NCBI RefSeq assembly: GCF_007570835.1
Contig: NZ_SUNC01000001.1
Coordinates: forward strand, 1,178,001 to 1,242,000
DNA from: Croceicoccus sediminis
Lineage (GTDB): Bacteria > Pseudomonadota > Alphaproteobacteria > Sphingomonadales > Sphingomonadaceae
Direction: 5' to 3'
Length of the DNA stretch: 64,000 nucleotides
The notes beneath the pieces are model-generated. The model was given only the letters and a program-made list of their open reading frames with translations, had not been told where the DNA came from and did not search any database. The stretch's first letter is position 1; each line of letters opens with the position of its first letter. A program made the position numbers and the translations under genes. This document shows, one piece after another, positions 53,064-62,556 of the stretch.

Positions 53064-53966
53064 GTGAGCGAGAGCGGCGAGGAACGCTTCATCGCCGCAC
53101 TGCGCGCCATCGCGACATCGCCGGGTGCGCGCGGCCTTGCCGACGACGCCGCCGAACTCAGGCTTTCCTCCGCCACGCTGGTCGTGACCCACGACATGAT
53201 GGTCGAAGGCGTCCACTGGCTGCCCGGACAGGACGCCGCCGACATCGCGTTCAAGCTGGTGGCCGTCAACCTGTCCGACCTTGCTGCCAAGGGCGCGGCA
53301 CCGCTGGCGCTGATCCTTGGCTACATGCTGGGCGATGCGGACTGGGACGCGCGCTTTGCCCAAGGCCTTGCCGAGGCGGTCGACACTTTCGGGGTGCCGC
53401 TGCTGGGCGGCGACACGGTCTCCTCCCCGCAGGATAGCGCGCGCAGCGTCGGGCTGACCGCGATCGGCCGCCCCGCCGTCATCCCCGCCCCGTCGCGCAC
53501 CGATGCGCGGGCGGGACAAGCCTTGTGGGTCACGGGCGAACTGGGCGGCGCGCTTGCCGGGTTCGAGGCGTTACAGGCAGGCTCTGCCGACGAGGCGCTG
53601 ACCCGCCGCTTCCGCCGCCCCCTCCCCCGCATGGACGAAGGGCAGGCGCTTGCCCCGCTGGCCGGGGCGACGATGGACGTGTCGGACGGCCTGCTGCTCG
53701 ACGCGAGTCGCATGGCAGAGGCCAGCGGCACGACCATCGCCATCGACAGCACCGCCGTGCCGGTCTGTGACGCGCTTGCGGATCGCAGGCTGGAGGCGAT
53801 GTCGTGGGGCGACGACTACGAGCTTCTCTTCACGCTTCGCGAAGAACGCGAACCGCCCTTTGCCGCGACGCGCATCGGCAGGGTTCTGCCGCGCGGAGAC
53901 CATCCGCTCCTCCTCGACGGATCGCCGCCGCCCCCGCAAACGCGCCTCGGCTATCGCCACGACTGA
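53064..53966 (+). CDS. thiL: Thiamine-monophosphate kinase
   Basis: Phosphorylates thiamine monophosphate to the cofactor thiamine diphosphate; 300 residues. An AIR-synthase-type fold is recognisable from DDAAELRLSS, VVTHDMMVEGVHWLP, AVNLSDLAAKGAAPLALIL, GGDTVSS and MDVSDGLLLDASRM, with a late WGDDYELLFT. The start is GTG 53064, one base after nusB. No thiamine riboswitch is seen because the gene sits inside the nusB operon. Confidence 0.95.
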   Translation: MSESGEERFIAALRAIATSPGARGLADDAAELRLSSATLVVTHDMMVEGVHWLPGQDAADIAFKLVAVNLSDLAAKGAAPLALILGYMLGDADWDARFAQGLAEAVDTFGVPLLGGDTVSSPQDSARSVGLTAIGRPAVIPAPSRTDARAGQALWVTGELGGALAGFEALQAGSADEALTRRFRRPLPRMDEGQALAPLAGATMDVSDGLLLDASRMAEASGTTIAIDSTAVPVCDALADRRLEAMSWGDDYELLFTLREEREPPFAATRIGRVLPRGDHPLLLDGSPPPPQTRLGYRHD

Positions 53967-54079
53967 TGCCCGCAAGGCCCTGTGCACAGGGCGCTTGCGC
54001 CGCGCTCGATACCGTGTAGCTTCCCCAGCCAGACGCCCCGCGGAATAGGGGCGCGGACAAAACAGGAGGGGATTCCAAC

Positions 54080-56245
54080 GTGGATCTAGTTACGATCGCT
54101 ATCGTACTGGGGCTGCTTGCCATCGTGTATGGCTTTGTCACCAGTCGCCAGGTTCTGGGCGCTGCCGCAGGCAGCGAGAGAATGCAGGAAATCGCCGCCG
54201 CAGTTCAGGAAGGGGCTCAGGCCTACCTCAAGCGGCAATATACCACCATCGCCATCGTCGGCGTGATCGTCGCAGTGCTCGTCGCGATATTCCTCGGAAT
54301 GATCAGCGCCGTGGGCTTCGTGATCGGCGCGATCCTTTCGGGCGTTGCGGGCTTCATCGGGATGAACATCTCGGTCCGCGCAAACGTCAGGACGGCAGCG
54401 GCGGCGCAGACCGGCCTTCAGGAAGGCCTGACGCTTGCGTTTCGCGCCGGTGCCATCACCGGCATGCTGGTGGCGGGTCTTGCCCTTCTCGCGATCGCGG
54501 GTTTCTACGGATACCTGACGATGGTGGCCGGTTACACGGTCGGCGGTGAGGATCGCACGGTCATCGATGCGCTGGTCGCGCTGGCGTTCGGTGCTTCGCT
54601 GATTTCCATCTTCGCACGTCTTGGCGGCGGCATCTTCACCAAGGCCGCCGACGTCGGCGCCGACCTTGTCGGCAAGGTCGAGGCGGGTATTCCCGAAGAC
54701 GATCCGCGCAACCCGGCGGTGATCGCGGACAACGTGGGCGACAACGTCGGCGACTGTGCCGGCATGGCAGCCGACCTGTTCGAAACCTATGTCGTGACCG
54801 TGGGTGCGACGATGGTGCTGACCGCGCTGCTGCTTTCGGGCGTTCCGCAGCTGGCCGGCCTCATGGCGCTGCCGCTGCTGATCGGCGGTGCGTGCATCCT
54901 CACCTCGATCGTGGGGACCTATTTCGTCCGTCTCGGCTCGAAGAAGTCCATCATGGGCGCGATGTACAAGGGCTTCCTCGTCACCGCGATCCTTTCGGTC
55001 CCGGCGATCTACGTCGTCACGCAGCTTGCATTGGGCGACATGAACGCGCCGATCCAGGCAGGCGACCCCGGCCTCATCGCCAATGTCGATGCAGGGATGC
55101 CCTTGGCAGAGGAAGGCACGGCCAGCCAGGTCGGCGGCTTTACCGGCATGGACCTGTTCTGGTGTTCGATGCTGGGACTGGTCATCACCGGCCTGATCAT
55201 CTGGATCACGGAGTATTACACCGGCACGAACTTCCGTCCGGTACGCTCAATCGCCAAGTCGTCGGAAACCGGCCACGGCACCAACGTGATCCAGGGCCTT
55301 GCCATCAGCATGGAGGCGACCGCGCTTCCCACGCTGGTCATCGTGGCAGGCATCATCATCGCTTACCAGCTGGCGGGCCTGATCGGGATTGCCTATGCGG
55401 CAACCGCGATGCTGGCACTGGCCGGCATGGTCGTCGCGCTCGACGCATATGGTCCGGTGACGGACAACGCGGGCGGTATCGCCGAAATGGCCGACATGGA
55501 CGCAGAGGTTCGTGAAAGGACCGACGCGCTCGATGCGGTGGGCAACACCACCAAGGCCGTGACCAAGGGTTACGCGATCGGTTCGGCGGGCCTTGCCGCG
55601 CTGGTCCTGTTCGCCGCCTACACGACCGACCTTGCTCACTTCTTCCCCGATCTCGACGTCGATTTCAGCCTCGAGAACCCATACGTCATCGTCGGACTGC
55701 TGCTCGGCGCGCTGCTCCCGTACCTGTTCGGTTCGATGGGCATGACGGCGGTGGGCCGCGCGGCGGGCGACGTGGTGAAGGACGTGCGCGACCAGTTCGC
55801 CAAGGACCCCGGCATCATGGCCGGGACCAGCAAGCCGAACTATGCCCGCACGGTCGACCTCGTCACCAAGGCGGCGATCAAGGAGATGATCGTCCCCTCG
55901 CTGCTGCCGGTTCTGGCGCCCATCGTGGTCTATTTCGTGATCACGCTGATCGCGGGGCCGCAGAACGGCTTTGCGGCGCTGGGCGCACTGCTTCTCGGTG
56001 TCATCGTGGGCGGCCTTTTCGTCGCCCTGTCGATGACCGCGGGCGGCGGCGCGTGGGACAACGCGAAGAAGTACATCGAGGACGGCAACCACGGCGGCAA
56101 GGGCAGCGATGCCCACCATGCCGCGGTGACGGGCGATACCGTCGGCGATCCCTACAAGGATACCGCAGGCCCCGCCGTGAACCCGATGATCAAGATCACG
56201 AACATCGTGGCCTTGCTCCTGCTGGCGGCGCTTGCTGCCGGCTAA
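54080..56245 (+). CDS. hppA: Proton-translocating membrane pyrophosphatase, K+-independent
   Basis: A 721-residue inner-membrane pump that uses pyrophosphate hydrolysis to export H+. About 16 hydrophobic helices. The substrate loops [23 protein letters not shown] and [19 protein letters not shown], and a C-terminal [17 protein letters not shown], supply the Mg-PPi ligands. [10 protein letters not shown] carries Lys at the position that marks the K+-independent subclass. The start is GTG 54080 with AGGAGGGG 8 bases upstream. It is closed by a terminator. Confidence 0.96.
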   Translation: MDLVTIAIVLGLLAIVYGFVTSRQVLGAAAGSERMQEIAAAVQEGAQAYLKRQYTTIAIVGVIVAVLVAIFLGMISAVGFVIGAILSGVAGFIGMNISVRANVRTAAAAQTGLQEGLTLAFRAGAITGMLVAGLALLAIAGFYGYLTMVAGYTVGGEDRTVIDALVALAFGASLISIFARLGGGIFTKAADVGADLVGKVEAGIPEDDPRNPAVIADNVGDNVGDCAGMAADLFETYVVTVGATMVLTALLLSGVPQLAGLMALPLLIGGACILTSIVGTYFVRLGSKKSIMGAMYKGFLVTAILSVPAIYVVTQLALGDMNAPIQAGDPGLIANVDAGMPLAEEGTASQVGGFTGMDLFWCSMLGLVITGLIIWITEYYTGTNFRPVRSIAKSSETGHGTNVIQGLAISMEATALPTLVIVAGIIIAYQLAGLIGIAYAATAMLALAGMVVALDAYGPVTDNAGGIAEMADMDAEVRERTDALDAVGNTTKAVTKGYAIGSAGLAALVLFAAYTTDLAHFFPDLDVDFSLENPYVIVGLLLGALLPYLFGSMGMTAVGRAAGDVVKDVRDQFAKDPGIMAGTSKPNYARTVDLVTKAAIKEMIVPSLLPVLAPIVVYFVITLIAGPQNGFAALGALLLGVIVGGLFVALSMTAGGGAWDNAKKYIEDGNHGGKGSDAHHAAVTGDTVGDPYKDTAGPAVNPMIKITNIVALLLLAALAAG

Positions 56246-56270
56246 GACCTAGCCCCATGGTTGGGGTCCA

Positions 56271-56302
56271 GCCCCGCCCGGTTCCTGCCGGGCGGGGCTT
56301 TT
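56271..56302 (+). terminator. Rho-independent terminator
   Basis: GCCCCGCCCGG (56271-56281) pairs with CCGGGCGGGGC (56288-56298), loop TTCCTG, followed by TTTTC. It ends hppA. Confidence 0.9.
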
Positions 56303-56394
56303 CTTTGGCCTGCCCGGCCGTCAAGCGCCCGATTTCTTCCGCCATGCCGTAACGGCGTTGACGCGGGGCCGGGGCCGCTGCAAGGCTCGGCCCC

Positions 56395-57315
56395 ATGACA
56401 TCGACCACACGTTCGCTGCTGACTGGCACCGATGCCGAACGCGCCGCCATCCTCGCCGAGCTTCTGACCGTCAGGGAAGTCGCCCACGACATCTTCCTTG
56501 CCCCGCGCATGCCCGACGGGGTGGGCCGCATCTTTGGCGGGCAGGTCGTGGCACAGGCGCTGGCCGCCGCACGGCAGACGGTGGACGAAGGGCGTAAACC
56601 CCATTCGCTCCACGCCTATTTCCTGCGCGGCGGGGACGAGGCCTATCCCATCGAGATGCGGGTCGAACGCGACTTCGACGGCGGCAGCTTTTCCAACCGC
56701 CGTGTCATCGCATCGCAGAACGGCACGCCGATCCTGAACCTCACCGCCTCGTTCCAGCGCCATTCGATCGCGCCGTCATGGCCGGTGTCCATGCCCGATG
56801 TTCCGGGCCCCGAAGGGCTGATGGATGAACTCGATTCGCCTGCGCGGAAGAATCCGGTGGATCTGGGCGATCGCATTCCCGCCCTGATCCGCCATCGCGC
56901 GTTCGAAATGCGTATCCCAGGCCATCAGTGGTTCAACGGCAAAGCGCCCGATGGGCCAATCTTCTTCTGGTTCCGCGTCACCGCGCCGCTATCCGACGAC
57001 CTGGCGGTCCACCGGCTCGCGCTGACGTACCTGTCGGATTATGGCCTGCTGTCGACCGCGCTGGTCAATCGGGGCATTCGCATCAAGTTCGACGAGGCGC
57101 GAATGGCCAGCCTCGACCACGCCTTGTGGTTCCATGCCGATGCGCGGGTCGACGACTGGCTGTGCTTCGTCACCGATTCGCCCTTCCTCGGCGCGGGCCG
57201 CGCGCTGACGCGGGGACAGTTCTTTACCCGCGATGGCACGCTGGTCGCCTCCGCCTCGCAGGAAGGCATGATCCGCCTGCCCGAAGGCAGCTATACGCCG
57301 CCCGCCGCGGACTGA
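56395..57315 (+). CDS. tesB: Acyl-CoA thioesterase II
   Basis: A 306-residue double-hotdog thioesterase that hydrolyses medium- and long-chain acyl-CoA. GRIFGGQVVAQALAAA near 40-55 is the first hotdog signature. The catalytic set fits Asp in TYLSDYGLL, the Ser of ASLDHALWFH, and Gln in SASQEGMIR. The C-terminus is standard. It is monocistronic between the hppA terminator and the convergent SPOR operon. The fatty-acyl preference is not predictable. Confidence 0.93.
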   Translation: MTSTTRSLLTGTDAERAAILAELLTVREVAHDIFLAPRMPDGVGRIFGGQVVAQALAAARQTVDEGRKPHSLHAYFLRGGDEAYPIEMRVERDFDGGSFSNRRVIASQNGTPILNLTASFQRHSIAPSWPVSMPDVPGPEGLMDELDSPARKNPVDLGDRIPALIRHRAFEMRIPGHQWFNGKAPDGPIFFWFRVTAPLSDDLAVHRLALTYLSDYGLLSTALVNRGIRIKFDEARMASLDHALWFHADARVDDWLCFVTDSPFLGAGRALTRGQFFTRDGTLVASASQEGMIRLPEGSYTPPAAD

Positions 57316-57331
57316 TCCGGCCGCCCACACG

Positions 57332-57367
57332 AAAAAGGCGGCCCCCGTCAAATGACAGGCACCGCCC
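57332..57367 (-). terminator. Candidate terminator of the ParA-SPOR operon
   Basis: On the minus strand GGCGG (57362-57366) pairs with CCGCC (57337-57341) around a region that itself holds GTCA..TGAC, followed by TTTTT (57332-57336). It lies 36 bases past the SPOR gene stop. Confidence 0.5.
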
Positions 57368-57403
57368 TTATCCCCCTCCGCCGCGGCGGAGCGTCTATAC
57401 TGG

Positions 57404-58855
57404 TCAGTCGGCCTTGGCGACGCGGACCTTGTCCGACTTCGCATTGGCCTTGGCGATCGGCAGGCAACCGTGGCCGCTGCTCTTCACCGCATTGCACATC
57501 TGGGCCGCGGACTTTGCATCGAAGCCGCCCGCTGCGACGCGGAAGTAGTCGGTTCCGTCGACGCTGGCCTTGGTGATGACGGGCTGCTGCCCCTTGAGGT
57601 TCGAATAGCGCGACTGGAACACCTTCCAGCCTGCACGGGCATTGGCCTCGCTGGTATAGGAGCCGAGCTGCGCGACGTGCGTGCCGCTGGCCGACGGGGT
57701 CGGCAGCCTGGGCGCGGCGGGCTTGGCCGATGCCTTCGGCGCGGCCTTGGCCGGAGCTACGGCAGCGACCTTGACCGGCTTCGCCTCGACCGGAGCGGCC
57801 TTCTTGGGCGTGGGCTGGATGACGGCCATCTGCATCATGGCAGGCTGCGAGGCGGGAACCGATGCGGTCTTCACGCCGGATGCCTTGGCGACTTCCTTGG
57901 CCGGTTCGTCCATGCGGGCGACGATGACCGGTTCGGCCTTCTTGGGCGCAGGAACTGCGGCAGGCTTGGGCTCGACCTTGGCTTCTGCCACCTTGACCGG
58001 AGCAGCCTTGACCGGGGCCGGGGCAGGTGCCGCCTTGACCGGAGCCGGAGCCGGAGCCGGCTTGGCCTCGGCCATCACCGGTGCCGGAACGGGTTTCGGC
58101 GCAGCGGGGAAGTTCGCAAGGGCGAGCTGCGCGGGCATGCCGGCATCGTCCTTGAATTCGGCGCCGACAAGACGGGCGACGCGAACGCCGACCTGGTCGG
58201 GACGTGCGGTCATGGCCCATTCGGTCATGCGCTTGTCGATCACGTCGGCAGGAACGTCCTGCGCCGCCATCATGCGCGCCTCGCGCCAGCGCCCGTCGAG
58301 GGCGAAGGCATAGGCAAGGTTCTGGCGGTTCTTGGGATTTTCGTTACCGGCGCGGATGTCCGACGCGATGATCTCAACCCCGCGGGCGGTTTCCCCGGCC
58401 AGCGCAAAGGCAAGGCCGCGATCCGATGCCGGAATGGCATTGCCGTGCAGGGCCAGCGTGCCGACCGCGCTGCGGGCGCTGCCGCTGCCGATCTCGGCAA
58501 GGGCGAGCATAAGTGCGGTGCGCGGGCTGCTGTCGCCCAGCGACACGGCTTCCATAAGGGCCTGACGGGCCGATGCGAGGCGGCCATCGCGAAGATAGGC
58601 CTTGCCCAGCAGCGTGCGGCGCGATGCGTCGCGCGGTTCGGCCTGAACGGCTTCCTCGGCATAGCGCACGGCCTTTGCGGTATCGTTTTCGGCCAGCGCC
58701 TCGCTCGCCCTGGCGACCGAACGGTCACTGGCGATTGCGGGTTGTGCGATCATGGCGCCTGCCAGCATCGTGCCGGCAAGCAGCGGCGCGGCAACTGCGC
58801 CGAGGCCAAGGCGGCGGACGCGTTTCGCGGTTTCGAAGCGGATGCTCTTGCTCAT
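57404..58855 (-). CDS. TPR and SPOR-domain exported protein
   Basis: A 483-residue protein. ATG 58855 (MSKSIRFETAKRVRRLGLG) starts a signal peptide ending near AIA-SD. Residues 45-215 are TPR-like helices (NDTAKAVRYAEEAVQAEPRDASRR...). Residues 230-395 are a long Pro/Ala/Lys linker with repeated APAPVKAAP-like units, suited to spanning peptidoglycan. Residues about 400-475 are a SPOR domain (THVAQLGSYTSEANARAGWKVFQSRY...YFRVAAGGF) with two Cys. SPOR domains bind denuded septal glycan. It is the last gene of an operon with ParA, 40 bases after its neighbour. Confidence 0.85.
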   Translation of the reverse strand: MSKSIRFETAKRVRRLGLGAVAAPLLAGTMLAGAMIAQPAIASDRSVARASEALAENDTAKAVRYAEEAVQAEPRDASRRTLLGKAYLRDGRLASARQALMEAVSLGDSSPRTALMLALAEIGSGSARSAVGTLALHGNAIPASDRGLAFALAGETARGVEIIASDIRAGNENPKNRQNLAYAFALDGRWREARMMAAQDVPADVIDKRMTEWAMTARPDQVGVRVARLVGAEFKDDAGMPAQLALANFPAAPKPVPAPVMAEAKPAPAPAPVKAAPAPAPVKAAPVKVAEAKVEPKPAAVPAPKKAEPVIVARMDEPAKEVAKASGVKTASVPASQPAMMQMAVIQPTPKKAAPVEAKPVKVAAVAPAKAAPKASAKPAAPRLPTPSASGTHVAQLGSYTSEANARAGWKVFQSRYSNLKGQQPVITKASVDGTDYFRVAAGGFDAKSAAQMCNAVKSSGHGCLPIAKANAKSDKVRVAKAD

Positions 58856-58895
58856 CGGTTGCGGTCCTTGCTCTCGTATTCCCAGTGCGATGGGA

Positions 58896-59627
58896 TCAGT
58901 TCCACGAAGTGCCTGCGGGGGGCATTGTAGCACCCTTGCCCGCCTGCTTTCCAAGATATTCTTCAATGGCATGCTCGGCGAAATCGGCCTCGTGCATGCC
59001 CTGGCGTCCGGCTGCATTGCGAAGCTGCTCGCGAAGGGCCGGGTTCAGGTGAAGAACCGTGACCGGCCCACGCCCGAAGATCAGCGCCATGAAATGCGCC
59101 CATGCGGCACGGATCTGTCCGAACAGGCCGACCGGGATTTCCTCTTCCGGCTCTGCATAGACATCCTCTGCATAGACGCGCTCTGCTGCTGCCGGAGCGG
59201 TGGCGACAGGCTGCGTTGCCGCGGCCTGCAGGCGTTCCTGCATCTCGCCGACCGGATTGGCGGGCGGAGACGGGCTCCACGCCGGGGCCGAGGCGTTCCA
59301 TTCGCTCGCTTCGTCGTCGTAGCTGTCGGCCTCGTCCCAGTCGGGATCGCTCGACCCGCCGTTCACGTAAAGCGAATCGGCCGAATTGCTCATGGCGGTA
59401 AGGCCGATCGCGCTGCGCTGTCCGAAATTGGGGGTGGCTGCGCCATCGCCCATGTCGTTCCAGCCGCAGTCGTCCTCTGCGCCTGTCAGCCAGCCCGAAA
59501 GGCCGCCTGCATTGGCCGAGCCGAAGCCTGCCTGCTGAACCTGCGATTGTCGGCGCATGGCCGGACGTGCTGTGCCCTTCTTGGCCAGCAATCCGCCTGC
59601 ACCCGGTTGCATCGTACCTGCCATCAC
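58896..59627 (-). CDS. Hypothetical ParA-partner with ribbon-helix-helix-like C-terminus
   Basis: A 243-residue cytosolic protein. Residues 1-35 are basic and rich in Gly/Gln. Residues 40-150 are acidic and disordered in character (DPDWDEADSYDDEASEW, PEEEIP). Residues about 160-180 include a hydrophobic W/F-rich stretch. Residues about 190-232 (VLHLNPALREQLRNAAGRQG...EADFAEHAIEEYLGK) follow the beta-alpha-alpha pattern of ribbon-helix-helix DNA-binding domains. It lies 12 bases after parA. By position and the RHH-like tail it could be the DNA- or cargo-binding partner of this ParA. This is inference. Confidence 0.65.
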   Translation of the reverse strand: MMAGTMQPGAGGLLAKKGTARPAMRRQSQVQQAGFGSANAGGLSGWLTGAEDDCGWNDMGDGAATPNFGQRSAIGLTAMSNSADSLYVNGGSSDPDWDEADSYDDEASEWNASAPAWSPSPPANPVGEMQERLQAAATQPVATAPAAAERVYAEDVYAEPEEEIPVGLFGQIRAAWAHFMALIFGRGPVTVLHLNPALREQLRNAAGRQGMHEADFAEHAIEEYLGKQAGKGATMPPAGTSWN

Positions 59628-59639
59628 GACATCGCCTCC

Positions 59640-60359
59640 TTACGACCCGGCCACGCGGCGGCCGAAGCCACCTTGCGCACGACCGCTGGCCGAAGCCCCG
59701 GCGCCTGCCTTCTGGCCGGCGAACACGGTGCGACGGAAGTTCTTTTCGAGACGCTCTGCAAGATACGCCCAGAGCTGTTCGATCTCTTGCGCCGAACGGC
59801 CGTAGGGATCGATTTCCATGACCGTGCGGCCGTCGATCATCGAGGCGGCAAAGTCGGTGCGGTGGTGAAGCACGACCGGCGCGACAGTGCCGTACTGGGC
59901 AAGCGCGGCGGCGGCTTCGGACGTGATGCGCGCCTTCGACAGGGCCGAGTTGACGACGAAGACCAGCGGCTTGTTGGCGCGGGCGCAGATGTCGACAGTG
60001 GCGCCGACGGCGCGAAGATCGTGCGGAGAGGGGCGCGTCGGGACAACGACCAGCTCTGCGACCGAGATCACCGACTGGATCGCCATGGTAATCGCGGGAG
60101 GGGTGTCGATGACGGCCAGCTTGAAACCCTGTTCGCGAAGCGTGACAAGATCCTGTGCCAGGCGGGCCACTGCGGTCTGGGCGAAAGCGGGGAATTCATC
60201 CTCGCGCTCGTTCCACCAGTCGGCGAGCGATCCCTGCGGGTCGATGTCGATAAGAACGACCGGGCCTGCCCCGGCGCGCTGGGCCTGAACGGCCAGGTGA
60301 CCCGACAAAGTCGTCTTGCCCGATCCACCCTTCTGTGAAGCCAATGCGAGTACGCGCAC
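59640..60359 (-). CDS. Orphan ParA/MinD family ATPase
   Basis: A 239-residue P-loop ATPase. The deviant Walker A KGGSGKT is at residues 10-16 with signature K10. IDIDPQGSLADWW (36-48) is the A' motif and LAVIDTPPA the Walker B. There is no N-terminal helix-turn-helix and no ParB gene, so it is not the chromosomal ParA. Such orphan ParAs position plasmids, chemoreceptor clusters, carboxysomes or other cargo. The C-terminal 25 residues are Gly/Ala-rich. It is first in an operon with an RHH-like protein and a SPOR protein. Confidence 0.9.
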   Translation of the reverse strand: MRVLALASQKGGSGKTTLSGHLAVQAQRAGAGPVVLIDIDPQGSLADWWNEREDEFPAFAQTAVARLAQDLVTLREQGFKLAVIDTPPAITMAIQSVISVAELVVVPTRPSPHDLRAVGATVDICARANKPLVFVVNSALSKARITSEAAAALAQYGTVAPVVLHHRTDFAASMIDGRTVMEIDPYGRSAQEIEQLWAYLAERLEKNFRRTVFAGQKAGAGASASGRAQGGFGRRVAGS

Positions 60360-60468
60360 CGATGATCCCCTTCAGTGACACTGATATGCTGGCTGCCACT
60401 CTTGCGGTGTAACCCTAATTTTGCGTTAAGACTGACCGCCAAGCGCGATAAAAAGGCCCGCTCCCTGC

Positions 60469-61725
60469 ATGACGGATGACACGTCGCAGCCCCAAGTGGT
60501 TGCAGATAATCGAAGAATTCCCGTCATCGACCTGGCACGCGGTCTTGCCGTGCTGGGCATACTGGTCATCAACGTGACGACGATGGCCGGACCGGGAATC
60601 GCGGCAGGTTCGCCGGATTGGCACGGCCATGCCGAAACGGGCGACTGGATCAGCTTCACGATCACCTGGCTCCTGTTCGAGGGCAAGATGCGCGCGCTGT
60701 TCGCGACTCTGTTCGGGGTGAGCCTTGTCCTGTTCCTGTCGCGCGGTGACGAATATTCGCGGATCGTCGAACAGGTCCGCCGCCTGCTGTGGCTGGCGAT
60801 CTTCGGCTATCTGCACTTCGCCCTGTTCTGGTGGGGCGACATCCTGTTCACTTACGCCATCGCGGGCATGGTCGCGCTGTTCTTCAAGGATCTGTCGCCA
60901 TCGCGCCTGTTCGTGATGGGGATCGGCGCGTACCTGTTCGCCAGCCTTGCGGCAGCAGCGCAGGTCTGGTCGACGCTGTCGGCGGTCAATGCGGTCCATT
61001 CTGGGACGGCAACGGCGATGGAGGCCGATTTCGTCGCGCAGAACGCGGCCTTCTTCGCAGAGCGGACCGGCCTCAAGATGGCCGAATACGCGATGCCGTT
61101 CGTGGAGGCGCTGCGATACCGGCTGACCGTCATGCCCGCCTATCCCTTCACCCTGGCATCGGAAGCGGTGTTCGAGGCGCTGCCCCTGATGCTGTGCGGG
61201 ATGGGTCTGGCGCGAAGCGGGTTCTTTACCGGGCAATGGCCGCGCAAGTCGCTGGTCCTGATCGCTGTCGTCGGCGCGGCGGTGGGACTCTTCTGGTACG
61301 CGGCCATGCTGCTCTATGCCGCATCGCAGGGCTTCGACATCGTAACGGCCAGCCTCTTGCCCTATCGCATCGGGATGATCGGGCGCTTCGCCATGGCGGC
61401 AAGCTACCTTGCCCTGATCGCGCTGTGCGGCACGGCGATCGTGCAATGGCGGATCGGACAGCGGATCGCGGCGGCAGGGCGGATGGCGTTCAGCAACTAC
61501 CTGGGATCGACCGTGGTGATGACCTTCCTGTTCCACGGCTGGGGCCAGAACCTTGCCGTGCGGGAATACGAACACACCACGCTGATGCTGTTCGTCCTTT
61601 TAGGCTGGGCCTTGATGCTGGGCTGGTCGAAACCCTGGCTCTCGCGCTTTGGCATCGGCCCGCTGGAATGGTTGTGGCGCATGCTGGCAGGGGTCGGAAT
61701 CCGCAAGGCGAAGCGAGCGGTCTGA
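60469..61725 (+). CDS. DUF418 family membrane protein
   Basis: A 418-residue inner-membrane protein with about ten hydrophobic helices. IPVIDLARGLAVLGILVINVTTM near residues 17-39 and the C-terminal DUF418 block (GRMAFSNYLGSTVVMTFLFHGWGQNL...LGWALMLGWSKPWLSRFGIGPLEWLWRML) identify the family, sometimes placed near acyltransferase-3-like proteins. Function is unproven. It is divergent from parA with 109 bases between. It is followed by a Fur-box-like site before bfd. Confidence 0.88.
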   Translation: MTDDTSQPQVVADNRRIPVIDLARGLAVLGILVINVTTMAGPGIAAGSPDWHGHAETGDWISFTITWLLFEGKMRALFATLFGVSLVLFLSRGDEYSRIVEQVRRLLWLAIFGYLHFALFWWGDILFTYAIAGMVALFFKDLSPSRLFVMGIGAYLFASLAAAAQVWSTLSAVNAVHSGTATAMEADFVAQNAAFFAERTGLKMAEYAMPFVEALRYRLTVMPAYPFTLASEAVFEALPLMLCGMGLARSGFFTGQWPRKSLVLIAVVGAAVGLFWYAAMLLYAASQGFDIVTASLLPYRIGMIGRFAMAASYLALIALCGTAIVQWRIGQRIAAAGRMAFSNYLGSTVVMTFLFHGWGQNLAVREYEHTTLMLFVLLGWALMLGWSKPWLSRFGIGPLEWLWRMLAGVGIRKAKRAV

Positions 61726-61751
61726 GCCGCCGGAAATCGCCAATTGCTTTT

Positions 61752-61770
61752 GCAATCAATTCTCATTAAC
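61752..61770 (-). promoter_or_regulatory. Fur/Irr-box-like site upstream of bfd
   Basis: Read on the minus strand, GTTAATGAGAATTGATTGC matches the 19-bp Fur box at 13 positions, including AATGAGAAT. It lies 38 bases upstream of the bfd ATG. Iron control of bfd is common, which supports it. Confidence 0.45.
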
Positions 61771-61807
61771 AATGATTCGCATAGGCAACCTAGAGGCCGA
61801 TTCGACG

Positions 61808-61984
61808 ATGTACCTTTGCATCTGCAACGCGATCCGGGAAAAAGACTTCCGCACCCTGGCCCCCCTTTGCGGCGGCGATGCGGAAGAAATCTATCGGGAA
61901 CTGGGCCACGCGCCCCAGTGCCGGCAGTGCCTTGAAGAGGCGAACGACATCCTGTGCGAAATGGGATGCGCCTGCGCGGCCTGA
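61808..61984 (+). CDS. bfd: Bacterioferritin-associated ferredoxin
   Basis: A 58-residue [2Fe-2S] protein that docks on bacterioferritin and reduces its core iron for release. Cluster ligands C4 and C6 (CICN) and C38 and C41 (CRQC) fit the BFD family; further Cys occur in the tail. The frame extends upstream to 61649 within the DUF418 gene, but ATG 61808 begins the family N-terminus. It is followed by bfr after 85 bases. A Fur-box-like site lies upstream. Confidence 0.9.
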   Translation: MYLCICNAIREKDFRTLAPLCGGDAEEIYRELGHAPQCRQCLEEANDILCEMGCACAA

Positions 61985-62069
61985 CCCGCGGATAAGAGGC
62001 CTTTGCCCTTGCGTCCGCGAATCCGAACGATCATCAAGGCCCGCGAACCGATAACAGGAGTCCGGCCCG

Positions 62070-62552
62070 ATGAAGGGTGACGCAAAAGTCATCGAGTACC
62101 TGAACAAGGCGCTCACCAACGAACTGACCGCCGTCAACCAGTACTGGCTGCACTATCGCATGCTGGACAACTGGGGCGTGGCCAAGCTGGCCGAGTTCGA
62201 GCGGCACGAATCCATCGACGAGATGAAGCACGCCGACCAGCTGGCCGACCGCATCCTGTTCCTCGACGGGCTGCCCAACTTCCAGGCCATCGGAAAGCTG
62301 AAGATCGGCGAGAACGTCGAGGAAATCCTGAAGGCAGACCTCGCCCTTGAGAACGAGGCGATTCCCCTGCTGCGCGATGCCATCGCCCACTGCGAGGACG
62401 TGCGCGACTATGTCAGCCGCGACTTGTTCACCTCCATCCTCGATAGCGAGGAAGACCACGTCGACCACCTCGAAAAGCAGTTCGACATGATCGAGCGGAT
62501 GGGCATCGAAAACTACGTCCAGCTCAATTCGAAATCCGTCCACGACGAGTGA
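62070..62552 (+). CDS. bfr: Bacterioferritin
   Basis: A 160-residue haem-binding ferritin subunit that stores iron in a 24-mer. The ferroxidase ligands are all present: E18, E51, H54, E94, E127 and H130. The inter-subunit haem ligand M52 follows E51 (DEMKHA). The start MKGDAKVIEYLNKALTNELTAVNQYWLHYRM is standard. An AGGAG Shine-Dalgarno is present. It acts with Bfd immediately upstream. Confidence 0.97.
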   Translation: MKGDAKVIEYLNKALTNELTAVNQYWLHYRMLDNWGVAKLAEFERHESIDEMKHADQLADRILFLDGLPNFQAIGKLKIGENVEEILKADLALENEAIPLLRDAIAHCEDVRDYVSRDLFTSILDSEEDHVDHLEKQFDMIERMGIENYVQLNSKSVHDE

Positions 62553-62556
62553 TATC

